36,995 nucleotides of DNA, taken from assembly GCF_910577345.1 (NCBI RefSeq), contig NZ_CAJTMT010000031.1, positions 1-36,995 on the forward strand, in the 5' to 3' direction. The notes beneath the pieces are model-generated. The model was given only the letters and a program-made list of their open reading frames with translations, was not told the origin of the DNA and did not search any database. Below, piece by piece: positions 17,201-27,600 of this stretch (position 1 is its first letter; every line of letters starts with the position of its first letter). A program made the translations under genes and the position numbers. Source of the DNA: an uncultured Duncaniella sp. (lineage in GTDB: Bacteria > Bacteroidota > Bacteroidia > Bacteroidales > Muribaculaceae).

Positions 17201-18425
17201 TGCTAATCCGCTCGGTTCACGGGTGAAAGGTGGAATCGGAACACACTTCGTGTGGAAGGACGCACCGGTGCGTTACAACGTGCTCCGTGCCGTGGCATAT
17301 CATGGTGGTGAAAAGGTTGCTGAGGATGTCATCGTGCTCGACAATCTCGAAACCGCACCCGGCTTTGCAGCACTCCGCTCTCCCGGCTCGACTGCCATCA
17401 AGGGTGAGCAGGGTTACAACTATGTCTACCGTATCAACTGCGGCGGTGATGACTACACCGATGAATTCGGTCAGAAGTGGCTTGCCGACGACACTATCTA
17501 TTCCCGCTCATGGGCGCAGGATTTCAAGGGGCTTTCACCCTATCTTGCAAATCAGCGCGTCACCTACGACCCCATTGCAGGTACAAATGACTGGGGGCTC
17601 ATGCAGAGCTTCCGTTTCGGCCGTCATAAACTGTCCTACCGTCTGCCGGTCAGCAACGGACGTTACCGTGTGGAACTCTACTTCATCGAACCGTGGCACG
17701 GAACCGGCGGCGGTGAAGGAACCGATTGCGAGGGTCTGCGCATCTTCGATGTGGCTGTCAACGACTCCACAGTCATTGATGACCTCGACATTTGGGCAGA
17801 GGCCGGACACGACAAGGTGTTGAAAGAGGTTGTTGACTGCGATGTGACCGACGGCTATATCAACATCTCCTTCCCCGAAGTCAAGGCCGGACAGGCTGTA
17901 CTTTCGGCTATCGCCGTGGCCTCGCTCGACAGCAATGCGAAAGCTCTCGCACCGAAGCGCACCTCCACATGGAGCTGGAAGGCTGCCGACAAGGACGTGA
18001 TTGAGAAGATGCCTGCCGAGATGCTTCCGAAGGATGAGAATGCCCGCGCTGCGGTGATTTACGAAGCCGAGGATGCGAAGTGTGAGGGCAAATTCGTGAA
18101 AAAAGAGTGGAAGAAGCAGACCGGTGTGTTCTTCTCCGGTAAGGGAAGCGTCGAGTGGACTATCTCGACAGGTCTTGCCCAGGTCTATGCCCTCCGTTTC
18201 AAGTTCATGAATACCAACAAGGAGGCCGTGGCCGTCAACCTCAAGCTCATTGCTCCCAACGGTGCCGTGTTGAAGGACGATACCATCAATCTTCCCGATA
18301 CTCCTGAAAAATGGCGTATGCTCAGCACCACCACCGGCGGATATATCAATGCCGGCACTTATAAAGTCATCATTTCCGCTCCTAATCTGAGCGGAGTGGC
18401 TTTCGACTCTCTTGAAGTACAATAA
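14250..18425 (+). CDS. GH137-GH2 fusion: beta-L-arabinofuranosidase plus beta-D-glucuronidase (BT0996-like)
   Basis: 1391 residues from the ATG at 14250. An in-frame ATG at 14193 lies inside the inverted repeat and would put 19 unlikely residues before the signal peptide MKRLFSLMAVALLSWSSLTA. Residues about 30-370 form the GH137 beta-propeller, with Glu154 (GYEAVNA) and Glu235 (GERIGIAL). From memory, the BT0996 pair is E159 and E240, a constant offset of five. GH2 domains span about 380-1040, with acid/base Glu769 (GLQNES) and nucleophile Glu839 (LNGEYGAW). A malectin-like domain (about 1058-1226, RINCGGDDYTDEFG) and a CBM35-like domain (about 1268-1391, YEAEDA) complete it. One polypeptide would remove terminal L-Araf from chain B and GlcA from chain A. 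The stop codon lies in a 13-bp tandem duplication. Confidence 0.92.
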   Translation: MKRLFSLMAVALLSWSSLTAQRHVSQERMADVYKEARTPYKYGLVVAPHDNNHKIDCPTVFREGDKWYMTYVVYNGRSGQDGRGYETWIAESENLLEWTTLGRILAYSDTGWDRNQRGGFPGLIDMEWGGSYAINRYKGKCWMTYIGGEGTGYEAVNAPLAVGLAWTKGSPATAHLWNTFDKPILSITDKDVQWWEALTEYKSTIYEDPKKTLGSRFVMYYNAGGINPETGMKGERIGIALSDNMTKWRRYEGNPVFTHEAQGTITGDAQIVKMGDVYVMFYFSAFNPSRSYKAFNTFACSYDLVTWDDWEGSDLIYPTKEFDELFAHKSYLVKHDGVVYHFYCAVNNADQRGIAVATSKPMGRSAVRFPERPATGRRGHLSLNKGWSTWLGDDKTTMKTVDVPHNWDDYYGYRQLTHGNLHGNAGYVRDFDMGTRTDGKRYFINFEGVGTYANIKLNGHDLGRHPSGRTSLTLDVTDYLNFDGKNTIEVIAEHPEMIADMPWVCGGCSSEWGFSEGSQPLGIFRPVELEITDEVRVEPFGVHVWNNAACDSVFIETEIKNYGKKAAEFDFINKFSNADGRQIFRLTDKLTLQPGETKIVKQASAIEDAHRWNTEDPYLYKLSTMVKRNGKTVEEVATPYGIRNFSWPVKRNDGDGRFYLNGKPVFINGVCEYEHQFGQSHAFSDEQVAARVKQIKNAGFNSVRDAHQPHNLRYQEYWDKEGILFWPQFSAHVWYDTPEFRENFKTLLRQWVKERRNSPSVVMWGLQNESTLPRDFAQECADIIREMDPMARDMRVITTCNGGEGTDWNVIQNWSGTYGGDVNKYNEELARPNQLLNGEYGAWRTLGFHTEPGEFEPNGPWSEERMTQLMETKLRLAEQARDSVSGHYQWIYSSHDNPGRRQPDEAYRKIDKVGPFNYKGLVSPWEEPADVYYMYKSNYTDASTDPFVYIASHTWPDRFKEARKATIEVYSNCDSVQLFNDAVDANPLGSRVKGGIGTHFVWKDAPVRYNVLRAVAYHGGEKVAEDVIVLDNLETAPGFAALRSPGSTAIKGEQGYNYVYRINCGGDDYTDEFGQKWLADDTIYSRSWAQDFKGLSPYLANQRVTYDPIAGTNDWGLMQSFRFGRHKLSYRLPVSNGRYRVELYFIEPWHGTGGGEGTDCEGLRIFDVAVNDSTVIDDLDIWAEAGHDKVLKEVVDCDVTDGYINISFPEVKAGQAVLSAIAVASLDSNAKALAPKRTSTWSWKAADKDVIEKMPAEMLPKDENARAAVIYEAEDAKCEGKFVKKEWKKQTGVFFSGKGSVEWTISTGLAQVYALRFKFMNTNKEAVAVNLKLIAPNGAVLKDDTINLPDTPEKWRMLSTTTGGYINAGTYKVIISAPNLSGVAFDSLEVQ

Positions 18426-18462
18426 AGAAGTACAATAAAAAGATGTGTGCTCTTACACATCT
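18414..18462 (+). repeat. 13-bp tandem duplication across the stop codon, then a hairpin
   Basis: GAAGTACAATAAA occurs at 18414-18426 and again at 18427-18439. The first copy encodes the last codons and TAA stop of the GH137-GH2 gene. Directly after it, AGATGTGT (18441-18448) pairs with ACACATCT (18455-18462), an 8-bp stem with a 6-nt loop. No U-tract follows, so this is more likely an mRNA processing or stability hairpin than a terminator. It lies in the 70-bp gap before the next gene. Confidence 0.7.
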
Positions 18463-18495
18463 CCAAGCAAAAAAACGACAATCAGGAATCACATT

Positions 18496-21400
18496 ATGTA
18501 TAAAAAGTTGACCTGCGCACTTTTCATCGGAGCCTCGCTTGCCTCACAGGCAGGGGAGGTGAGGACCGCGCATGATTGGGAGAACCATCATATATTGCAA
18601 ATCAACCGCGAGCCTGCGCGCGCGGCTTTCATCCCTTACGGACAGGTTAAGGGTGACCGCTCGATGAGCCTCAATGGTGACTGGCGTTTCCATTGGTCGC
18701 CTACGCCTGACGGTCGGGTGGACGGTTTCGAGAAGAGCGGTTTTGATGACTCCTCTTGGTCGACCCTCGCTGTTCCCGCAGTGTGGGAGGTCAACGGCTA
18801 CGGCACACCTATCTATGCTTCGGCCGGATATACATTCAAGATTAATCCTCCTTTTGTAACCGATACCCCGAAGGAAAACTACACGGCATTCGTGGAGCGT
18901 AACCCGACAGGTCAGTACCGCCGGGAGTTTGAGGTTCCCGCCGATTGGCTGAAATCAGGCCAGATTTTTCTGCGCTTCGACGGTGCCATGAGCGCGTTCT
19001 ATGTATGGATCAACGGCAAAAGGGTTGGTTATAGCCAAGGGAGCATGGAAGCTTCCGAGTTCAATGTGACCCCCTATATCCATGCAGGTAAAAATGAGAT
19101 TGCAATCGAGGTCTACAAATACAGCGACGGTTCATATCTCGAAGACCAGGACTTCTGGCGCTTCGCAGGTATTCATCGCGATGTGACCCTCTTCCATACT
19201 CCCGATGTGAGATTGCGCGACTATGCCGTCCGCACACTTCCCGATGCCGATTACAGCGATTTCACACTCCAGATCGACCCGCAGTTCTCGGTCTACAACG
19301 GCGAACGCGGAACTGACTATAAACTCAGGGTGAGTCTCGGAGAGGCTGGGCAGGAGAAATGGGACACCACGGTTGTCATCAACGAAATTCTTGACCTTGA
19401 CCATAAGGCGTCGGTAATGAACGAGTGGTATCCGCAGCGCGGACCCCGCAAACTCGGTCGCATCACCCACACGTTTGAAAATCCCAAACGCTGGACAGCC
19501 GAAACCCCGTCGCTCTACGACCTGAAGCTTGAGCTTACGGATGCATCAGGCAATGTCATCGAACGTGCCGACAGCAAGGTGGGTTTCCGCAGCGTTGAGG
19601 TGAAGGACGGACAGGTGCTTGTCAACGGAGCGCCCATCCGTTTCCGTGGTGTCAACCGCCACGAGCATGACCCCAAAACCGCGCGCGTCATGAGCGAGGA
19701 ACGAATGATTCAGGATATAAAACTGATGAAGCAGGCCAATGTCAACGCTGTCCGCACAAGCCACTATCCCAACACCCCGCGTTGGTATGAGCTTTGCGAT
19801 TCGCTCGGACTCTATGTCATGGACGAGGCCGACATTGAGGAACATGGTCTGCGCGGAACGTTGGCAAGCACTCCCGACTGGCACGCTGCCTTCCTTGACC
19901 GTGCTGTGCGCATGGCTGAGAGGGACAAGAACCATCCTTCGGTGGTGTTCTGGAGCATGGGCAACGAGAGTGGCTACGGCCCTAATTTCGCTGCCATCTC
20001 CGCATGGCTCCACGACTTTGACCCTACACGTCCCGTGCATTACGAAGGTGCGCAGGGTGTCGACGGAGAGCCCGACCCTGCGACTGTCGACATCATCAGC
20101 CGTTTCTATCCCCGTGTTCAGGCCGAGTATCTGAACCCCGGAATCAAGGAGGGTGATGACAAGGAGCGCGCTGAAAACGCCCGTTGGGAGCGTCTGCTCT
20201 CAATCGCACAGCGCGACAACGACAACCGCCCGGTGCTTACGAGCGAATATGCCCACGCAATGGGTAATGCGATGGGTAACTTTGGCGAGTATTGGGAGGA
20301 AATCTACAGCCATCCGCGCATGGCGGGAGGTTTCATCTGGGACTGGGTTGACCAGGGAATCGAACGTGTGCGCCCCGACGGCAAGACAGAGATGGCCTAC
20401 GGCGGTGACTTCGGCGACAAACCCAATCTGAAAGCATTCTGCATGAACGGCGTGATTTTCGCTGACCGTTCGCTCAATCCTAAATATTATGAGGTGAAGA
20501 CAGTCTACAGTCCTGTCGGCATCTCTCTCAAATCATACAATCCTGCCACCGGTGAGGCAGTCGTTGAATTCATCAACCGCAACCATCATATCGATATGTC
20601 GGGCTACGACTGTTCGTGGACTCCCGTCGTCAACGGTGTTGCCGGTAAGGGTGGAAGCATCATGCTTCCGGACCTCGCTCCCGGACAGAGCGGTGATGTG
20701 ACTGTCAATCTCGGCAAAGTTAAAGCCGGAGATGCAGACCTCCGTCTGAACGTATCAGTGACACTCAAGGATAAGACCGATTGGGCTGATGCGGGCCATG
20801 AAATCGTGATGCGTCAGCTTGCGCTCAACGACAATATGCTTGCAGCCGTCAAGCGTGATGCAAAAGTGACCAAAGGAATGAAAGTTGACGAGAGCGCAGG
20901 GATGCTTAGCGTCAACGGTAAGAATTTCTCCGCTTCGTGGAACCGCGAGACCGGAAATCTCGCGTCGTTGAGCTATAATGGCAAGAAGATTCTCGAAGGT
21001 TCGCATTTCCAGGCATTCCGCGCTCCGACCGACAACGACAAGAGCTTCGGCAACTGGCTTGCGAAGGATTGGACAAAGAACAGGATTGATTCGCCTGCAG
21101 TCAAGTGTGAATCGTTGAAGTGGAGTGAGAATGACGGTAAAATCACTGTTACGGCAGTGCAGAAATACTCCTATGCGGAAGGTGCCATTAACGTTGAGAG
21201 CGACTACACTCTCTATGGCGACGGTACGATTGATCTCACCCAGACCTATACTCCGGAAGGCTCGCTTCCGGAACTTCCCCGACTCGGCAGCGCATTCGTA
21301 GCCGACAAGACATTCGACACTGTAGAATGGTTCGGCTACGGCCCCGTTGAGAATTATCCTGACCGTCTGGAAGCTTCGAGGATAGGCCGCTGGCGCAACG

Positions 21401-21735
21401 CTGTCGACAAGCAGTATGTCCACTATCCGCGTCCGCAGGATTCAGGTAATCTTGAATCCGTGGCAGAGATAGCTATTCTCGACAAAGCCGGAAAGGGGTT
21501 GCGTGTGACAGCTCTCGAAAAACCGGTGTCGGCCTCGGCTCTTCCTTACTCGGTTGAGGATATTTATGCAGTTTCCCACGACTGCGACTTGACAAAGAGC
21601 GGTAATACCTATCTAAATATAGATGCAGCCGTGATGGGACTCGGCAACAGCAGTTGCGGACCGGGCGTGTTGAAGAAATATGCTATCCCGCATGGCAAGC
21701 ATGAGCTTAAGGTGAGAATCACACCTGTCAAGTAA
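18496..21735 (+). CDS. GH2 beta-galactosidase, LacZ-type (BT0993-like)
   Basis: 1079 residues from the ATG at 18496, chosen because MYKKLTCALFIGASLASQAG is a good signal peptide; the longer ORF from 18445 would add 17 polar residues across the hairpin. Five-domain LacZ layout: jelly-roll (about 30-235), Ig-like, TIM barrel (about 370-660), Ig-like, and a C-terminal Bgal small-chain domain (about 810-1075). Acid/base is Glu491 (FWSMGNESGYG) and nucleophile Glu584 (VLTSEYAHAMGN). LacZ landmarks GVNRHEHDP, RTSHYPN and RAPTDND are present. In this setting it should remove beta-D-galactose from RG-II chain B once L-Arap is gone, as for BT0993; activity on other galactosides is possible. The gap to the next gene is 53 bp. 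Confidence 0.9.
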   Translation: MYKKLTCALFIGASLASQAGEVRTAHDWENHHILQINREPARAAFIPYGQVKGDRSMSLNGDWRFHWSPTPDGRVDGFEKSGFDDSSWSTLAVPAVWEVNGYGTPIYASAGYTFKINPPFVTDTPKENYTAFVERNPTGQYRREFEVPADWLKSGQIFLRFDGAMSAFYVWINGKRVGYSQGSMEASEFNVTPYIHAGKNEIAIEVYKYSDGSYLEDQDFWRFAGIHRDVTLFHTPDVRLRDYAVRTLPDADYSDFTLQIDPQFSVYNGERGTDYKLRVSLGEAGQEKWDTTVVINEILDLDHKASVMNEWYPQRGPRKLGRITHTFENPKRWTAETPSLYDLKLELTDASGNVIERADSKVGFRSVEVKDGQVLVNGAPIRFRGVNRHEHDPKTARVMSEERMIQDIKLMKQANVNAVRTSHYPNTPRWYELCDSLGLYVMDEADIEEHGLRGTLASTPDWHAAFLDRAVRMAERDKNHPSVVFWSMGNESGYGPNFAAISAWLHDFDPTRPVHYEGAQGVDGEPDPATVDIISRFYPRVQAEYLNPGIKEGDDKERAENARWERLLSIAQRDNDNRPVLTSEYAHAMGNAMGNFGEYWEEIYSHPRMAGGFIWDWVDQGIERVRPDGKTEMAYGGDFGDKPNLKAFCMNGVIFADRSLNPKYYEVKTVYSPVGISLKSYNPATGEAVVEFINRNHHIDMSGYDCSWTPVVNGVAGKGGSIMLPDLAPGQSGDVTVNLGKVKAGDADLRLNVSVTLKDKTDWADAGHEIVMRQLALNDNMLAAVKRDAKVTKGMKVDESAGMLSVNGKNFSASWNRETGNLASLSYNGKKILEGSHFQAFRAPTDNDKSFGNWLAKDWTKNRIDSPAVKCESLKWSENDGKITVTAVQKYSYAEGAINVESDYTLYGDGTIDLTQTYTPEGSLPELPRLGSAFVADKTFDTVEWFGYGPVENYPDRLEASRIGRWRNAVDKQYVHYPRPQDSGNLESVAEIAILDKAGKGLRVTALEKPVSASALPYSVEDIYAVSHDCDLTKSGNTYLNIDAAVMGLGNSSCGPGVLKKYAIPHGKHELKVRITPVK

Positions 21736-21788
21736 AAAAGGATTGGAAAAATAAAACAAGTGCAAGAAAAATAAAATCTAACGATAGA

Positions 21789-24629
21789 ATGAAAAAAACT
21801 GTAGTAACTATCTGCTCCATGCTTGCGGGCATGAGCCTGATGGCCCAGTCTGTGACAACCGAGCGTCAGTATCTCTCAGGTACGGGATGTGACGACATGG
21901 TGGAGTGGGACTTCATGTGTACCGACGGTAACAACTCCGGCAAATGGACAAAAATCGGTGTGCCCTCCTGCTGGGAATTGCAGGGCTTCGGCACCTATCA
22001 GTATGGCATGAAATTCTATGGCAAAGCCTTCCCTGAAGGTGCTGCCGATGAGAAGGGCAAGTATAAATTTGAATTTGAGTTGCCTGAATCATGGCGCGGA
22101 AAGCAGATAGAACTCGTGTTTGAGGCTGCGATGACCGACACCGACGTGCTCATCAACGGACGCAAGGCCGGATCGAAGCATCAGGGCGGATTCTACCGTT
22201 TCATCTACGACGTGAGCGACCGTGTGTTCTTCGGACCAAACAAGAAAAATCGCATTGAGGTCACTGTTGCCAAGGAGAGCGAGAATGCAGGTGTGAACCT
22301 TGCAGAACGCCGCGCTGACTACTGGAATTTCGGTGGCATCTGGCGTCCCGTGTTCATGCAGGCACGCCCGGCGCTCAACATGAAGCATATCGCCATCGAC
22401 GCTCAGGCCAATGGCGATTTCAAGGCTGACTATACTCTGAGTATGCCTGTCGAGGGTGGCAAGATTACCACTGTCATTACCGACAAGAACGGCAAGAAAG
22501 TAGGGGAGAGCGTGACCCCGATCCGCAAGGGTGCGGGTGACGGTCAGGTCGAGGTGAAAGTCAACGCGCCCGCGACATGGAGCGCCGAGACTCCCGAACT
22601 CTACAAGGCTGAATTCACTCTTGCCGATGCGTCAGGCAAGGTGTTGCATAAGGAAACAAAGAAATTCGGTTTCCGCACAATCGAGGTGCGCGAAAGCGAC
22701 GGCCTCTATATCAACGGCAAGAAAATCAATATCCGTGGTGTCAACCGCCACAGCTTCCGTCCGGAGAGCGGCCGCACGCTCAGCCGTCAGAAGAACCTTG
22801 AGGATGTCGAGCTTATCAAGTCGATGAACATGAATGCCGTGCGTCTCTCGCACTATCCTGCAGACCCCGAATTCTATGAAATCTGCGACTCGCTCGGCCT
22901 CTATGTCATGGACGAGCTTACCGGCTGGCACGGCAAGCATGAGACCATCAACGGTCAGAAACTTGTCAAAGAGATGGTGATGCGCGACGTCAACCATCCT
23001 TCAATCATCTGGTGGAGCAACGGTAACGAAAAGGGTTGGAATGACGAACTCAACGGCGAATTCCACAAATATGACCCGCAGAAGCGCCCTGTGCTTCATC
23101 CGCAGGGTAATTTCGGCGGTTTCGAGACTATGCACTACCGTTCGTATGGCGAAAGCCAGAACTACATGCGCCTGCCTGAAATCTTCATGCCCACCGAATT
23201 CCTCCACGGTCTCTATGACGGCGGTCACGGTGCCGGTCTGCATGACTATTGGGAAATGATGCGCCGCGATCCCAAGTGTGCCGGCGGTTTCCTCTGGGTG
23301 CTTGCCGACGAGGGCGTGAAGCGTGTCGACATGGACGGCTTCATCGACAACTGCGGTAACTACGGTGCCGACGGTATCGTCGGTCCTCACCATGAGAAGG
23401 AGGGCAGCTACTGGACAGTGAAGGAAGTGTGGTGTCCCATTCAGATTATGAACGAAACCATCACTCCCGACTTTGACGGTGTCCTCAATGTCGAGAACCG
23501 CTATGATTTCACTAATCTTGACGGCTGCACTCTCACATGGCGACAGCTCGACATGCCCGCACACGGTGTGAAGGGTGATGCTAAGGTTGTTGCCGAGGGT
23601 AAGGTCAATTTCCCCGCCATTGCTGCCAGAGAGGCCGGAACAGTGAAAATCCCGACCCTCAAACCTGAGACAGATGCTCTCGAACTTACTGTCACTGACA
23701 ACCACGGCAAGGATCTTTTCACATGGTCACATCAGGTTGTCGGCAAGCAGAAAGAGGCTTTCGCTGCAAAGGCCGGTGCTGCTCCCGTGGTCAACGAGAC
23801 TGCCGACGAGATTATCGTCAAAGCCAACGGACGCACCTATCATTTCAGCAAGAAGGATGGTCAGCTCAAAGGTGTTGATGTCAACGGTCGCCTTATCGAG
23901 CTTACTGACGGTCCTCGTGTGATTGTTGCAAAACGTTCCGACCGCTCGATGGACGGTTTCTATAACCATGACGATCCTCAGGCTGAAAAGAAAAAGACTG
24001 AATACACTGAATTTGAAGACCTCGGCAAGTTCACCGGTATCAAGGCTGAGAAGGTGGGGGATGATGTGGTCGTGACAGCCGACTATAAACTCGGCAATTT
24101 CGATCAGGCCAAGTGGACAATCGCACCCGACGGAAGCGCGGCTCTTGATTTCACATATAATTTCGACGGTGTTATTGACCTTATGGGTGTGAAATTCGAC
24201 TTCCCCGAAAACAAGGTTGTCAGCAAGCGTTGGGTCGGCGATGGTCCCTACCGCGTATGGCAGAACCGTCTCCACGGTCCGCAGTATGGTGTGTGGGAGA
24301 ATGACTACAACGACCCCATTCCTGCCGAAAGCTTCACCTATCCCGAATTCAAGGGCTATTTCGCCAATGTTGATTGGATGGACATCAAGACTCAGGACGG
24401 CACCATAGGAATCATCAACGAGACTCCCGGCAGCTACGTCGGTGTCTATGAACCGCGTGATGGCCGTGACCATATCCTCTACAATCTTCCCAAGACCGGC
24501 ATCGCTATCATGGAGGTCATTCCTCCCGTGCGCAACAAGGTCAACACCACTGACCTTATCGGTCCCTCCTCACAGCCCAAATGGGTCAACGGTCAGCGTA
24601 CAGGTCGCATCATCCTCAATTTTGACTGA
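21789..24629 (+). CDS. GH2 hydrolase, probable RG-II beta-D-galacturonidase (BT0992-like)
   Basis: 946 residues with a signal peptide ending LMAQ (1-20). The GH2 sugar-binding domain (about 25-195), Ig-like domain, TIM barrel (about 300-600) and C-terminal beta domains are in order. Acid/base is Glu414 (WWSNGNEKGW) and the likely nucleophile is Glu470 (FMPTEFLHGLYDGGHG). The TEFLHG motif differs from the SEYAHAMG of classical beta-galactosidases, so the substrate is probably not a simple galactoside. In B. thetaiotaomicron the GH2 beside the RG-II beta-galactosidase is, as I recall, the enzyme for beta-linked GalA of chain A. That specificity is inferred from position. It is separated from GH106 by only 5 bp. 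Confidence 0.82.
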   Translation: MKKTVVTICSMLAGMSLMAQSVTTERQYLSGTGCDDMVEWDFMCTDGNNSGKWTKIGVPSCWELQGFGTYQYGMKFYGKAFPEGAADEKGKYKFEFELPESWRGKQIELVFEAAMTDTDVLINGRKAGSKHQGGFYRFIYDVSDRVFFGPNKKNRIEVTVAKESENAGVNLAERRADYWNFGGIWRPVFMQARPALNMKHIAIDAQANGDFKADYTLSMPVEGGKITTVITDKNGKKVGESVTPIRKGAGDGQVEVKVNAPATWSAETPELYKAEFTLADASGKVLHKETKKFGFRTIEVRESDGLYINGKKINIRGVNRHSFRPESGRTLSRQKNLEDVELIKSMNMNAVRLSHYPADPEFYEICDSLGLYVMDELTGWHGKHETINGQKLVKEMVMRDVNHPSIIWWSNGNEKGWNDELNGEFHKYDPQKRPVLHPQGNFGGFETMHYRSYGESQNYMRLPEIFMPTEFLHGLYDGGHGAGLHDYWEMMRRDPKCAGGFLWVLADEGVKRVDMDGFIDNCGNYGADGIVGPHHEKEGSYWTVKEVWCPIQIMNETITPDFDGVLNVENRYDFTNLDGCTLTWRQLDMPAHGVKGDAKVVAEGKVNFPAIAAREAGTVKIPTLKPETDALELTVTDNHGKDLFTWSHQVVGKQKEAFAAKAGAAPVVNETADEIIVKANGRTYHFSKKDGQLKGVDVNGRLIELTDGPRVIVAKRSDRSMDGFYNHDDPQAEKKKTEYTEFEDLGKFTGIKAEKVGDDVVVTADYKLGNFDQAKWTIAPDGSAALDFTYNFDGVIDLMGVKFDFPENKVVSKRWVGDGPYRVWQNRLHGPQYGVWENDYNDPIPAESFTYPEFKGYFANVDWMDIKTQDGTIGIINETPGSYVGVYEPRDGRDHILYNLPKTGIAIMEVIPPVRNKVNTTDLIGPSSQPKWVNGQRTGRIILNFD

Positions 24630-24634
24630 TAACA

Positions 24635-27600
24635 ATGAAACTACGCGATATACTACTATCGGCAACCGCAGTTCTCTCGCTCAATGTGTCGGCTCAGTCG
24701 GCACTTGAGCAGAGATTTTCTGCACCTCCTGCCGAAGCCGACCCCTGGTGTTTCTGGTACTGGATGTATGGTGCCGTGACCGAAGAGGGCATTAAGGCAG
24801 ACCTTGAGGCAATGAAGAATGTCGGTCTCGGCGGAACATACCTCATGCCTATCAAAGCGGTTGAGACCGCACCTCAGTATGAAGGCAAAGCTCCTCAGCT
24901 TTCGCCGGAATGGTGGCGACTTGTTGGCCGCAGCATGGAGATTGCCGACAGCCTCGGACTGAAACTCGGTATGCACATCTGCGACGGTTTCGCCCTTGCA
25001 GGTGGCCCTTGGATTTCACCCGCAGAGTCTATGCAGAAGGTCGTGACCGCTGATACAATCGTGAAGGGTGGTGTCGTTGAGAATCTTGTACTTCCGGTTC
25101 CCGAGAACTATGAGGGATATTATGAGGATATTTCCGTTCTCGCCATGCCGGTCAAAGGTCGCAAGATTGCCGAACGTCCTAAAGTGACGGCATGGGATGC
25201 CACTTCGAGTGTTCCGGCCGGAAAGGGAGTGAACATCGATGAGAAAGGTGTCATCCGAGCATCGTATCCCTGCTACATCCAGTATGAATATTCCGAGCCT
25301 GTCAAGGTCAGCAATGTGGAAATCATACTTGCGGGTAATAACTATGAGGCTCATCGATTGAAAGTGCTTGCAAGCAACGACGGCAAGAATTTTCAGGAGA
25401 TAAAGCAGCTTCAGCCCGCACGTCAGGGTTGGCAGAACACCGATCAGCAAAACACCCATGCCATCCCTCCTACAATTGCCAAATATTTCCGCTTCTATTG
25501 GACTCCCGAGGGTAGCGAACCCGGAAGCGAGGACATGGATGCTGCCAAATGGAAGCCCAATCTTAAAATCAAGGATATAGTCCTAAGCGGCGAACCGAAA
25601 CTGAACCAGTGGGAAGGCAAGGCCGGATTGGTATGGCGAGTAGCTCCTGCCACAACCGACATTGAAATTCCCGCTGAACTCTGTGTTCGCAAAGAGGAGA
25701 TTATTGATCTTACACCTCAGTTGCGCAACGGGGCGCTTTCGGCCTCTCTTCCGGAGGGTGAATGGCGCATAATGCGTGTCGGCCACACAGCAACCGGCCA
25801 TACAAACGCAACCGGTGGTGCCGGAAAGGGCCTTGAAGCAGACAAATTCAGCCGTGCTGCAGTGGCCAAGCAGTTCGACAACTGGTTCGGACGTGTTTTC
25901 AAGGAGGTCAATCCGGAAATTGCCAAGAAAGTGTTGAAATACATGCACGTCGACAGTTGGGAGTGCGGAAGCCAGAACTGGAGCGACAATTTCGCTGCAG
26001 AGTTCAAGCGTCGTCGCGGTTACGACCTCATGCCCTATCTGCCTCTGTTTGCTGGTGTACCTGTGGACGATATAGCGACATCTGAAAAGGTGTTGCGCGA
26101 CGTCCGCACGACGGCTGCCGAGCTTGTCGTAGATGTTTTCTATGATGTCCTTGCACAAAAAGCCAAGGATTACGACTGCTACTTCTCCGCAGAGTGTGTG
26201 TCGCCGACAATGGTCAGCGACGGTATGCTCCACTATCAGGCTGTGGATTTCCCGATGGGTGAGTTCTGGTTGCGCAGCCCGACGCATGACAAACCCAACG
26301 ACATGATTGATGCCATCCACGGTGGTCATGTCTACGGCAAGAATATCATTCAGGCAGAGGGTTTCACCGAAGTGCGTGGCACATGGGACGAGACTCCCGC
26401 GATGCTCAAGGCACTTCTTGACCGCAACTATGCCCTCGGCATAAACAGAATGTTCTATCACGTCAACACCCACAATCCCTATCTCGACAAGAAACCGGGC
26501 ATGACCCTCGACGGTATCGGCCTGTTCTTCCAGAGGGACAACACTTGGTTTGCTGACGGTGGCCGCGGTCTGAGCGACTACATGCGCCGTGTGCAGGCGT
26601 TGTTGCAATACGGAACTCCGGTTGTCGACATCGCAGTGTTCACCGGCGAGGAGATTCCGCGCCGCGCCGTCCTTCCCGACCGTCTCGTACCCTCGCTCCC
26701 CGGAATTTTCGGCTCTGAGCGCGTGGAATCTGAGCGCAAGCGTCTTGCCAATGTCGGCCAACCGCTCCGTGTGATGCCCGTCGGCGTGACCCATTCAGCC
26801 AACATGGCTGACCCCGAGAAGTGGATTAATCCTATGAGGGGATATAACTACGATTCAATGAACAAGGATGCCCTCCTTCGTCTTGCCAAAGCCGAGAATG
26901 GCCGCATCACTCTTCCGGGTGGCGCGTCATACAGGGTGCTTGTCCTTCCGATGGCCCATCCGCTCATGCCCGACACCACTCTCAGCCCTGAGGTTAGGAC
27001 CAAGGTTGCCGAACTGGTTAAGGCCGGTGTCGTGGTGCCGCAGTTGCCATACGTCAATGATGACTTCTCGGCCTACGGTCTTGAACGCGATGTTGTGGTG
27101 CCTGAGAATATCGCATGGAACCATCGCCGTCACGATGGTGACAACGTTGACCTCTATTTCATCTCGAATCAGGAGGAGCAGCCCCGCGAATTCACCGCTT
27201 CATTCCGTGTAAGCGGTCGTGTGCCTGAACTCTGGAATCCGATGACCGGTACAATCGACCGTAATCTTGACTGGGAAAGCAAGGATGGACGTACGGAAGT
27301 GAAAATGAAACTCGACAATGCCGAATCGGCTTTCATCGTGTTCAGCGAACCCACTTCAGCTACCTCCGGGAAGGCTCCTGAGATGAAATCGGTGACCGCT
27401 CCTCTCGCCGCTTCCAAGTGGAAAGTGAATTTCAACACCACTGACCGCGATATGGAAGTTGCAGAGTTGTTCGACTGGACTTCATCAGCCGATGAGGATG
27501 TCAAATACTATTCCGGCACAGCCACCTACTCGACCACATTCAAGGCTCCCAAGATTTCAAAGGGTAGCCGTGTGCTTCTCAATCTTGACGGTGTTCACGA

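Noticed and set aside
18445..18495. Upstream start for the GH2 beta-galactosidase
   Set aside because: It lies within the intergenic hairpin and adds polar residues ahead of a good signal peptide starting at 18496.
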